DNA from: an uncultured bacterium
GTDB taxonomy: Bacteria > Patescibacteriota > Microgenomatia > UBA1406 > GWC2-37-13
Direction: 5' to 3'
Length of the DNA stretch: 7,004 nucleotides
NCBI GenBank assembly: GCA_937914905.1
Contig: CALESU010000090.1
Location: 1-7,004, forward strand
A program made the translations under genes and the position numbers. Below, in pieces: positions 1-6,557 of the stretch. Below the pieces are notes generated by a model. The model had not been told where the DNA came from and searched no databases. It saw nothing but the letters and a program-made list of their open reading frames with translations. Numbering within the stretch: position 1 is the first letter of the stretch; each line of letters starts with the position of its first letter.

Positions 1-1082
1 TCAAAGAGGGTGGTATTGAAGGCGTGGAATTTGTCGCGGTAAATACTGACGCTCAAGCGCTTCTTCATAACAAAGCTGAAATCAAAATTCAAATTGGAGA
101 CCAAGCAACAAAGGGTTTGGGATCAGGAGGAAATCCAGAAGTAGGAAGAGCTGCTGCTGAGGAATCACGTGAAAAGCTCAAGGAAGAGTTGGGAACTGCA
201 GACATGATTTTTATCACCTGTGGCGAAGGAGGAGGCACGGGTACCGGAGCATCGCCTATAGTCGCTGAAGTGGCACGAGAATCAGGAGCGCTTACCGTAG
301 CTGTCGTAACTAAGCCATTTGATTTTGAAGGGGCACCTCGCAGACATCAGGCATCTGAGGGGATCGAGTTCTTAAAGCAAAATGTAGACACGTTGATTGT
401 AATTCCAAACCAACGAGTACTCCAAGTAATTGATAAAAAAACTTCCATCGTTGACGCGTTTGAAAAAATTGATTCCGTACTCCACCAAGGCGTAAAAGGA
501 ATTGCAGAACTTATTACCTTACCAGGACTCATTAATGTAGATTTTGCAGATGTTCGTGCAATCATGAGTAATGCAGGAAATGCCATTATGGGAATGGGTA
601 TTGGAAGTGGAGATAAGCGAGCAATCGCAGCCATCAGACAAGCTATTTCATCTCCATTGCTAGACTCTTCTATTGATGGCGCAAAAGGAATTCTTCTCAA
701 TATTGTGGGTGGTAGCGATCTTTCAATGAGTGAGATTGATGAAGCGGCCACTATGATAGCAAAAGCAGTTGATCCCGATGCCAACATCATTTTTGGAGCT
801 GCGATAGATGAGAAGCTCATGGATCAGATCAAAATTACCGTCATCGCAACACGGTTTGACGAAAGCAGTATGAAACTATTTAAGTTTCAAAGACCTTCAA
901 CAGATACTCCCCATGAAAAAACCATAGAAGAAGCCGAAGAAGAAGTAAAAGAAACAATCGATGATTTTACCCTTTATCCTCCTGATGATTCGCGAGTGAT
1001 AGAGGAACCTATAAAAAAGACATCTAGCTCGAGCAAAGATGATGGTGAATTTGATATCCCTGCTTTTTTAAGAAAGAAATAA
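1..1082 (+). CDS. ftsZ: Cell division protein FtsZ, 5'-truncated by window edge
   Basis: FtsZ is the tubulin-like GTPase that polymerises into the cytoplasmic Z-ring and recruits the division machinery. The reading frame is already open at position 3 and carries 359 residues to TAA at 1080-1082. The first visible residues (KEGGIEG, then VEFVAVNTDAQAL) match the block near residue 30 of typical FtsZ, so about 25-35 N-terminal residues and the true start lie outside; the GTG at 24 is an internal Val codon. Visible marks are the T4 tubulin signature GEGGGTGTG (222-248), the TKPFDFEG block, and the T7 loop with NVDFADVR, whose acidic residues complete the GTPase site of the next subunit. After the core comes a short acidic linker of roughly 55 residues rich in Glu/Asp, then a C-terminal peptide DIPAFLRKK that matches the conserved FtsA/ZipA/SepF-binding tail. 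Identification is certain. A Glu precedes GGGTGTG where Met or Leu is more usual. Confidence 0.98.
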   Translation, partial: KEGGIEGVEFVAVNTDAQALLHNKAEIKIQIGDQATKGLGSGGNPEVGRAAAEESREKLKEELGTADMIFITCGEGGGTGTGASPIVAEVARESGALTVAVVTKPFDFEGAPRRHQASEGIEFLKQNVDTLIVIPNQRVLQVIDKKTSIVDAFEKIDSVLHQGVKGIAELITLPGLINVDFADVRAIMSNAGNAIMGMGIGSGDKRAIAAIRQAISSPLLDSSIDGAKGILLNIVGGSDLSMSEIDEAATMIAKAVDPDANIIFGAAIDEKLMDQIKITVIATRFDESSMKLFKFQRPSTDTPHEKTIEEAEEEVKETIDDFTLYPPDDSRVIEEPIKKTSSSSKDDGEFDIPAFLRKK

Positions 1083-1283
1083 ACGCTTTGTGATAAGGCA
1101 TTTATTTTATGTTTCTAAATAGTTTCGAGAAATTTCCAACGTGTTTCGCCCACCCCAAGAATGGCCACTTGCTCCAGAGCCCAACACTTCTCCAAATGGA
1201 GAGTATTAAACGTGTCTCCTAAAAAGTTGCATCGGAAATTTTAATTGTCTTCCTGTCAAGACTAAGTGGTACAATAAGTACTT
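1083..1283. other. ftsZ-ileS intergenic region, no gene seen
   Basis: This 201-bp gap is the longest non-coding stretch in the window. I see no ORF, tRNA or T-box leader (no T-box core before ileS, although ileS is a common T-box target in Firmicutes). A small hairpin is possible at 1189-1202 (TCTCC, loop AAAT, GGAGA), but no T-run follows, so it is not a convincing terminator for ftsZ. A 10-bp near-repeat (AACGTGTTTC at 1138, AACGTGTCTC at 1209; 9 of 10 identical) is also present with no known meaning. The right end holds the ileS promoter. Transcription of ftsZ may end here by a mechanism not readable from sequence. Confidence 0.6.
1245..1275 (+). promoter_or_regulatory. Extended -10 promoter of ileS
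   Basis: The -10 element TACAAT (1270-1275) matches five of six consensus bases and is preceded by TGG (1267-1269), a perfect extended -10 TGn. A weak -35 candidate TTGTCT lies at 1245-1250 with a long 19-bp spacer; extended -10 promoters tolerate weak -35 elements. Only eight bases separate the -10 from the ileS ATG at 1284, so the expected start site (1282-1284, with A1284 the only purine) falls on or just before the start codon. A short dyad, GTCTT (1247-1251) and AAGAC (1258-1262), lies between the two elements and could be an operator, but five base pairs is weak evidence. Confidence 0.7.
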
Positions 1284-4268
1284 ATGTCAACCACACCAAA
1301 CCCACTCAATCAATTTTTTATTGAAATGGAGCACAAATGGCTCAATCATTGGTATGAGCAGGGGATTGTGGAAGAATATCTGCATAAAAATGACTCTTCT
1401 GAAAAGAGATTTTCATTTCAAGACGGCCCCATAACTGCAAACAATCCTATGGGTGTGCATCATGCGTGGGGAAGGACATATAAAGATCTCTGGCAAAAAT
1501 TTCATAATCTCCTCGGGTATCGTCAGCGCTTTCAAAATGGATTTGACTGTCAGGGTTTGTGGGTTGAGGTTGAAGTTGAAAAGGAGCTTGAGCTTCGCTC
1601 GAAAAAAGATATCGAAAATTTAGTCCCTGGAGATTCGAAAGCATCTATCGCAAAATTTGTTCAACTGTGCAAAGATCGCGTCCATAAATTCGCAGGAATT
1701 CAGACAGAACAGTCGAAGCGCTTAGGTTATTTTATGGATTGGGAACGTTCATACTTTACGATGTCTGAAGATAACAACTACATGATTTGGCACTTTTTGA
1801 AAACGTGTCATGAGAGGGGATGGATATATAAGGGCAAAGATAGTGTGCCGTGGTGTCCACGATGTGAAACTGCAATATCTCAACATGAGATGCTGACCGA
1901 AGATTACAAAGACGTAACACATGAATCAGTTTATTTTAAGCTCAAGCTCACACAAGACATTTCCGCAAAACTTCCCAGCGCCTCTCACAATCTCCCCATA
2001 TATCTCGTAGCATGGACAACAACGCCTTGGACGATTCCTGGCAACGTTGCTTTAGGAGTTAACACCGATTTATATTACGTCATAATCAAACAGAAAGACT
2101 GTCTGTTGATAGTTGCTGAGGATAGAATAAGCATCCTTGGAGATAATGTTGAAATTGTGAAGCGATGGCTTGGTCAGGACCTCATTGGTCTAAAATATGA
2201 AGCTCCATTTGACTTTTTGCCTCGATCAAAAAATGCATGTCAAGAAAATCCCGATACTTTCCATACCGTGATAAACGGTAGCGAAGTAGTTACTAATATT
2301 GAAGGAACAGGAATTCTTCATGTTGCACCGGGACAGGGTAAGGAAGATTTTGATCTCGGAAAAAAATACCATTTATCTATCATTGAGCTTATTGATGATA
2401 GCGCACATTATTTTGAAGGCATGGGGCAGTTTTCCGGTAAAAACGCTAAAAAACACCCCGAATTAATAATAGACTTTTTAAAAGAAGAAGCACCGGATCA
2501 TTTATATAAGATAGAAAAGTATCGACATCGATATCCAGCATGCTGGAGATGTAAAGCAGAATTGGTATGGAAGGTTGCCGATGAATGGTACATATCTATG
2601 GATCTGCCTTCGCAGAAAGATCCATCTGACAAAAGAACTCTCCGAGAACGCATGATGGATGTAACCAAAAAAATCACCTGGATGCCTTCGTTTGGATTGG
2701 ATCGAGAACTTGACTGGCTTTCGAATATGCATGATTGGCTCATTTCGAAAAAGAATCGATATTGGGGTTTAGCCCTTCCTATTTACGAATGTAAGGAATG
2801 TAAGCGTTTCGAAATCATTGGTTCAAAAGATGAACTAAAAGAACGCGCGGTTGAAGGTTGGGAGGAGTTTGAAGGTAAATCACCCCATAAACCATACATT
2901 GACGCTGTCAAAATAGCCTGTCCCACATGCAAGAAAACTATTGAAAGGATCGGAGACGTGGGAAATCCATGGCTTGATGCGGGGATCGTGCCCTATTCAA
3001 CGATGAAAAATGGCAATACCGGAGAACCTCTCTACCTTTCAGATAAGGAAGAATGGCGCAAATGGTTCCCTGCAAACTTTATCACCGAATCATTTCCGGG
3101 GCAGTTTAAAAACTGGTTTTATGCCATGATTGCCATGTCAACAGTTCTTGAAGACACCAATCCTTACCAACGTGTTTTAGGGTTTGCAACTCTCACGGGA
3201 GAAGATGGAAGACCCATGCACAAAAGTTGGGGGAATTCGGTGGCATTTCATGAAGGGGCAGATATCATGGGGGTAGACGTGATGAGGTGGATGTATGTAA
3301 GACATAACCCAGCAGAGAATTTACCATTTGGGTATAAAAAAGCAGACGAAGTACGCAGACAATTCTATATTACGGTATGGAATACGTATAAATACTATCG
3401 ACAATACGCTGATCACCATAAGATTACCTATCAATTTGGCCCCATAAAGCAAGAAGAATTTACTCATGTCTTAGATCGTTGGATACTCTGCCGATTGAAG
3501 GAAACCATTGAAGGCGTCCATAATTCGTTATTAGCTTATGACGCACGCCAGGCAACGGGGTTTGCAGAATCATTGGTACATGATTTTTCCACATGGTATA
3601 TCAGGAGATCTCGAGATCGGGCTAATTTGAAAGAAGTAATGGGAGAAGATGAGTCGCGCTATTACGAGGTGATTGCGCATGTATTGGCTCACTTAAGCAT
3701 TGTTATCTCACCCTTTTTACCTTTTATTACAGAAGAGATATTCACACAACTTACTCGAGAGAAGTCAGTTCACCTTAGTAACTGGCCAGATATGTCTACC
3801 CTTGAACTCGATCAAAAGCTCATTACAGACATGGCGCTTGTGCGAAGTATCTGCGAAGTGGGACATCGAGTTCGAAAAGAATTGAAAATTAAAGTTCGCC
3901 AACCTTTGGCATCAGTCGTAATATCCCTTCCTGCAACAATTACAATGGAAAGTTCATATCAATCAGACCTTGAACAAATCCTTCGCGATGAGTTGAATGT
4001 TAAGTCGTTGATATGGAATAAGTCGAAATCAGAAGAAATCGAAATTACATACGATACCGAGATTACTCCAGAATTAAAAAGAGAAGGGGACGTTAGAGAG
4101 TTAATTCGTCAAATCCAACAAGAACGGAAAAAATTGGGGGTGCAGCCAGGCATGATGATAGAGCTCACCCTACTGGAGCAATTTAAGCCTGATGAGAATG
4201 AGATAGCATCTCATGTGTATGCGACAAAGATCATCTATGGGGACTCTATTCAAGTACGACTGTTATAG
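1284..4268 (+). CDS. ileS: Isoleucyl-tRNA synthetase with altered HIGH/KMSKS motifs
   Basis: This 994-residue class Ia synthetase attaches isoleucine to tRNA(Ile) in the cytoplasm and hydrolyses mischarged Val-tRNA(Ile). The Rossmann core begins near residue 40. The HIGH position reads GVHH (57-60), the family's GWDCHGLP block reads GFDCQGLW (86-93), and KMSKS reads PMHKS (644-648). The CP1 editing domain is intact: TTTPWT (245-250) and GTGILHVAP (341-349), with Asp355 where the family has its editing Asp. Four Cys pairs may bind zinc: 191/194, 420/423, 503/506 and 546/549. The tRNA-binding helical domain follows from about 730 (WYIRRSRDR at 771-779, IKVRQPL at 869-875). A downstream C-terminal region includes ITPELKREG (927-935). 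Length and domain order are normal, so the motif changes are unlikely to be decay. The start is fixed by the promoter 8 nt upstream; no Shine-Dalgarno is present. Identification as IleRS rather than ValRS or LeuRS rests on overall similarity. Confidence 0.96.
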   Translation: MSTTPNPLNQFFIEMEHKWLNHWYEQGIVEEYLHKNDSSEKRFSFQDGPITANNPMGVHHAWGRTYKDLWQKFHNLLGYRQRFQNGFDCQGLWVEVEVEKELELRSKKDIENLVPGDSKASIAKFVQLCKDRVHKFAGIQTEQSKRLGYFMDWERSYFTMSEDNNYMIWHFLKTCHERGWIYKGKDSVPWCPRCETAISQHEMLTEDYKDVTHESVYFKLKLTQDISAKLPSASHNLPIYLVAWTTTPWTIPGNVALGVNTDLYYVIIKQKDCLLIVAEDRISILGDNVEIVKRWLGQDLIGLKYEAPFDFLPRSKNACQENPDTFHTVINGSEVVTNIEGTGILHVAPGQGKEDFDLGKKYHLSIIELIDDSAHYFEGMGQFSGKNAKKHPELIIDFLKEEAPDHLYKIEKYRHRYPACWRCKAELVWKVADEWYISMDLPSQKDPSDKRTLRERMMDVTKKITWMPSFGLDRELDWLSNMHDWLISKKNRYWGLALPIYECKECKRFEIIGSKDELKERAVEGWEEFEGKSPHKPYIDAVKIACPTCKKTIERIGDVGNPWLDAGIVPYSTMKNGNTGEPLYLSDKEEWRKWFPANFITESFPGQFKNWFYAMIAMSTVLEDTNPYQRVLGFATLTGEDGRPMHKSWGNSVAFHEGADIMGVDVMRWMYVRHNPAENLPFGYKKADEVRRQFYITVWNTYKYYRQYADHHKITYQFGPIKQEEFTHVLDRWILCRLKETIEGVHNSLLAYDARQATGFAESLVHDFSTWYIRRSRDRANLKEVMGEDESRYYEVIAHVLAHLSIVISPFLPFITEEIFTQLTREKSVHLSNWPDMSTLELDQKLITDMALVRSICEVGHRVRKELKIKVRQPLASVVISLPATITMESSYQSDLEQILRDELNVKSLIWNKSKSEEIEITYDTEITPELKREGDVRELIRQIQQERKKLGVQPGMMIELTLLEQFKPDENEIASHVYATKIIYGDSIQVRLL

Positions 4269-4280
4269 AATTAAGTCACT

Positions 4281-5351
4281 ATGCCTCTTTCCGCATTTAT
4301 TCCGGTCATTCTCATATATCTCTTTGGAATATCGAATCTATTTGGCATTCGCCCTGATTTGGTGACACAATCTCTCATTCACGGAGCACTAGGCTTGAGC
4401 ATATTTGTGTTTGTACGGTATTTTAAAATAAATACCCACTTTATTCGGTCAAATGCGCTCCCCTTTTTTATCATTACCTTCATTCTTCTTGTAGGTACTC
4501 ATTTCTTTGGACAGGAGATTAAAGGGTCAAAGCGCTGGCTGGATCTTGGATTATTTCCCCTACAAACATCTGAGTTATTCAAAATATTCTATATTGCGTT
4601 TTTTGCCACCATATTTGCAAAAGCAAGTCATGAACTCCATCAATCATATCTTTTTATCAAAACTTTGAGTATTGCGCTGGTATCTTGCGTTGTCATTTTC
4701 CTCCAGCCCGACCTTGCGACAAGCATCATCACATTTGGCATCTATTTTATGATGCTTTTGCATTCTCCCGTCTCTCGTAAGCAAATTACCACTTTTTTTA
4801 TCATTACTGTTTTATGCTTACCTATATTTTGGTTCATCATGCAGGATTATCAAAAAGCGCGTATCACATCATTTTTAGGTACTGAAACAGATCGTGCAGG
4901 GTCTTCATACAATATGACCCAGGCAATGATTGCTGTTGGCTCAGGACAATTTTTAGGAAAAGGTTTGGGAATGGGTAAACAATCTCAACTTTCATTTCTT
5001 CCCGAGTATCATACAGATTTTGCATTTTCTTCACTTGTAGAGCAGTTTGGGTTTTTGGGAGGAGCAATGCTCATTGGTTTGTATCTTTGGTTTTTCTCAC
5101 TCATTTTCTTTTATATGCTTAAACATATTGATTCGAAGGATTTTGATCGCAGATATCTTTTTTACTATCTCGTTGGTTTTTCTCTCATGATGATTTCTCA
5201 GGCAGTTGTCAATATTGGCATGAATGTTGGACTCCTTCCCATAGCTGGAGTAACCCTGCCGCTCGTGTCATATGGTGGTTCTTCATTGATAACATTTATC
5301 CTTGGAATGGCATTTATTCCTGCTCCTCCTTCAAAAGGTTCGGGAATTTGA
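4281..5351 (+). CDS. rodA: SEDS-family peptidoglycan polymerase, RodA-like
   Basis: This 356-residue polytopic membrane protein belongs to the SEDS family (RodA/FtsW/SpoVE), glycosyltransferases that polymerise lipid II into glycan strands with a partner class B PBP. About ten membrane segments can be drawn, with a large extracytoplasmic loop at about 188-252. Family marks in order: GSKRWLDLG (82-90), QTSE (95-98, usually QPSE), QPDLATS (142-148), the loop block GSGQFLGKG (220-228), FLPEYHTDF (239-247) containing Asp246, which aligns with the essential SEDS Asp, and NIGMNVGLLP (311-320) followed by PLVSYGGSS (327-335). RWLDLG, NIGM and PLVSYGGSS resemble RodA (elongation) more than FtsW, but FtsW (division) is not excluded, given ftsZ upstream. 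The start lies 12 nt after the ileS stop with no Shine-Dalgarno, so translation may be coupled to ileS. TGA is the stop. No partner PBP is in the window. Confidence 0.93.
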   Translation: MPLSAFIPVILIYLFGISNLFGIRPDLVTQSLIHGALGLSIFVFVRYFKINTHFIRSNALPFFIITFILLVGTHFFGQEIKGSKRWLDLGLFPLQTSELFKIFYIAFFATIFAKASHELHQSYLFIKTLSIALVSCVVIFLQPDLATSIITFGIYFMMLLHSPVSRKQITTFFIITVLCLPIFWFIMQDYQKARITSFLGTETDRAGSSYNMTQAMIAVGSGQFLGKGLGMGKQSQLSFLPEYHTDFAFSSLVEQFGFLGGAMLIGLYLWFFSLIFFYMLKHIDSKDFDRRYLFYYLVGFSLMMISQAVVNIGMNVGLLPIAGVTLPLVSYGGSSLITFILGMAFIPAPPSKGSGI

Positions 5352-5360
5352 TAATTTCTC

Positions 5361-5388
5361 TTGCACTTGTCACATTATCGGGTATAAT
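5361..5388 (+). promoter_or_regulatory. Promoter of rplU-rpmA operon
   Basis: A perfect -10 TATAAT (5383-5388) lies 16 bp after TTGCAC (5361-5366), which shares the TTG of the -35 consensus. The element begins 10 bp after the rodA stop, so rplU can be transcribed independently of rodA. The normal six-base discriminator puts +1 at A5395, the first base of an in-frame ATG of rplU, which predicts a leaderless transcript. A perfect 6-bp dyad GATAAT (5350-5355) and ATTATC (5374-5379) straddles the -35 element and might be an operator; it is AT-rich and short. No room exists for the L21 leader RNA that controls this operon in Firmicutes. Confidence 0.75.
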
Positions 5389-5394
5389 TATGAA

Positions 5395-5706
5395 ATGAAA
5401 ATGCATGCAGTTATCGAAGTGGGTGGAAAACAGTATCTCGTTGAGGAGAATACAGAACTTCTCGTTGAAAGACTGGGAGCTGAAGTTGAGGCAAAGCTCG
5501 AATTTCCTATCCTTCTTTCTTTTGACTCTGAGACACATGAGATTCAATTAGGTACCCCTGCTTTAAAAACTCTTGCAAAAGCGCAAGTGATGGAGCACAT
5601 TAAAGGTGATAAAATTCGAGTTGCAAAATTTAAGTCAAAAGTTCGTTACCGAAAAGTAAGAGGATTTAGACCTCAGCTAAGTAGGATCAAAATATTGAGC
5701 ATATAA
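5395..5706 (+). CDS. rplU: 50S ribosomal protein L21
   Basis: L21 is a small protein of the large ribosomal subunit that binds 23S rRNA. The product is 103 residues from ATG 5395, or 101 from ATG 5401; the family norm is about 103. The N-terminal block HAVIEVGGKQYLV is diagnostic, as is the basic C-terminal stretch KFKSKVRYRKVRGFR. An upstream extension of the frame to 5302 is rejected because it runs through rodA and the promoter and has no L21 similarity. ATG 5395 is preferred because it coincides with the predicted transcription start; ATG 5401 gives a slightly better N-terminal fit (MHAVI compared with the usual MYAVI). There is no Shine-Dalgarno. The usual GHRQ near the C-terminus reads GFRP here. 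The rpmA gene follows after 9 nt, the standard L21-L27 pairing. Confidence 0.96.
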   Translation: MKMHAVIEVGGKQYLVEENTELLVERLGAEVEAKLEFPILLSFDSETHEIQLGTPALKTLAKAQVMEHIKGDKIRVAKFKSKVRYRKVRGFRPQLSRIKILSI

Positions 5707-5715
5707 GATTACCCT

Positions 5716-5961
5716 ATGGCACATACAAAAGCGCAACGCGCAGTCAAAGGAAATAGAGATTCTCGTTCAAAACGCTTGGGTGTCAAGCTGTATGGCGGAG
5801 AATCTGCACTTGCAGGCAATGTCATCATCACACAGCGTGGTACTAAGGTACATGCAGGTGAGGGCGTGCTTGAATCACGAGACTTTACCCTTATCGCCCT
5901 CAAAGAAGGAACGGTAGAGTTCTATACCCGAGCAGGAAAGCAGTACGTGAAAATCGTCTGA
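5716..5961 (+). CDS. rpmA: 50S ribosomal protein L27
   Basis: L27 is the large-subunit protein whose flexible N-terminal tail reaches the peptidyl-transferase centre and helps place tRNA ends. The 81-residue product carries MAHTKA at the N-terminus, [11 protein letters not shown] (about 14-24), YGGE, and [12 protein letters not shown] (about 40-51), all family marks. The start follows the rplU stop by 9 nt; MAH at the N-terminus shows that the long cleaved extension found in Firmicutes L27 is absent, and the Prp protease gene that lies between L21 and L27 there is also absent. The tail differs from the common AHKKAGGS: Gln-Arg stands in place of the Gly-Gly, and GNRDS replaces NGRDS. No Shine-Dalgarno is seen; TTACCC lies just before the ATG. 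The TGA stop falls at the expected end of the protein. The usual neighbour obg is not next. Confidence 0.97.
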   Translation: MAHTKAQRAVKGNRDSRSKRLGVKLYGGESALAGNVIITQRGTKVHAGEGVLESRDFTLIALKEGTVEFYTRAGKQYVKIV

Positions 5962-5972
5962 GTTACCCATGC

Positions 5973-6557
5973 ATGAACACACAGGCACAGTATCTTCTCA
6001 ACGAACTCTCCACACTAACTGATATTTTCGAAGTTTCCCGGATTATCCTCACTCTTCGTCGCGAACATGAGGTTCCGATAAAAGAAATTGCCAAGCATAT
6101 GGGCAAACACTCCACGTACGTTTCTCATGTTATGCGCGTACACAAACTACCTGCAATAGTCGTAGATGGGTACTATGCGGGTCAAATATCCGCCACCCAT
6201 CTGGTGATCCTGTCCCGGCTTGATGACCAAGAAGATATGGTTGAGGCATATCGTACTATTCTCAGAGATGAGCTTACCGTACAGGGAGTTGAACTTTTGG
6301 TGAGACAGTTTAAATATGGCATAACTGATGACACAAAAACGATGTCTCCCAAAGAGCTTAGCATTCTTGAGGATCGGCTCACGGATGTATATTCGGCAAA
6401 AGTACGCGTGATACAGTCAAAAGTGCGTGCTAAAATTTCCATTGAAAAAAGAGGTTCTCCTGAGGCAACTTCAGTATTTATATCTCAAGTTACCGATCTC
6501 TTAAAGACTATTTCCCCCGATGAGGCTAGAGACGATGAAGTGCATACGAAGCGGTAA
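5973..6557 (+). CDS. ParB-like DNA-binding protein lacking the CTPase domain
   Basis: The 194-residue product resembles the central and C-terminal parts of ParB/Spo0J chromosome-partition proteins. A helix-turn-helix lies at about residues 34-60 (IKEIAKHMGK, then YVSHVMRVHKLP), followed by the ParB-type helical block with GQISATHLVILSRL (70-83) and LTVQGVELLV (101-110), where ParB typically has SMGHARALL and SVRQTEELV. Residues about 126-181, including KVRVIQSKVRAKISIE, resemble the ParB C-terminal dimerisation domain. The N-terminal ParB CTP-binding domain (about 90 residues with the GERR-type box) is missing. This is not a visible frameshift, because rpmA coding runs to 11 nt before this start. 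A competing ATG at 5969 is in another frame and ends within 18 codons. The gene is probably cotranscribed with rplU-rpmA. Sequence-specific DNA binding is likely; whether it acts in partition, nucleoid organisation or operon regulation is unknown. Its 3' end overlaps convergent lepB by 32 bp. Confidence 0.8.
   Translation: MNTQAQYLLNELSTLTDIFEVSRIILTLRREHEVPIKEIAKHMGKHSTYVSHVMRVHKLPAIVVDGYYAGQISATHLVILSRLDDQEDMVEAYRTILRDELTVQGVELLVRQFKYGITDDTKTMSPKELSILEDRLTDVYSAKVRVIQSKVRAKISIEKRGSPEATSVFISQVTDLLKTISPDEARDDEVHTKR

Noticed and set aside
347..820. 157-codon open frame on the - strand inside ftsZ
   Set aside because: It is antisense to a strongly conserved part of ftsZ, has no recognisable family, and is a shadow of the real gene's codon pattern.
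1188..1203. Terminator hairpin after ftsZ
   Set aside because: The stem is only five Watson-Crick pairs and is followed by GTATTAAAC with no T-run.
1130..1241. 8-bp inverted repeat AAATTTCC / GGAAATTT about 96 nt apart
   Set aside because: It is short, AT-rich and widely spaced, so chance is a sufficient explanation.
1247..1262. Divergent - strand promoter with TTGACA at 1259-1254
   Set aside because: No -10-like hexamer lies at a usable distance on the - strand, and no - strand gene lies to the left.
1083..1283. T-box leader upstream of ileS
   Set aside because: No T-box core or specifier stem can be found, and the promoter sits directly at the start codon.
5302..5394. N-terminal extension of L21 upstream of 5395
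   Set aside because: It would overlap the end of rodA and run through the promoter, and the extra residues have no L21 similarity.
5390..5398. Two-codon upstream ORF (ATG AAA TGA) before rplU
   Set aside because: It begins 2 nt after the -10 element, so it should not be in the transcript.
5401..5975. ATGCATG at both the rplU and the ParB-like starts
   Set aside because: It contains a 6-bp palindrome, but only one of the two overlapping ATGs is in frame in each case, and it is a different one; likely coincidence.
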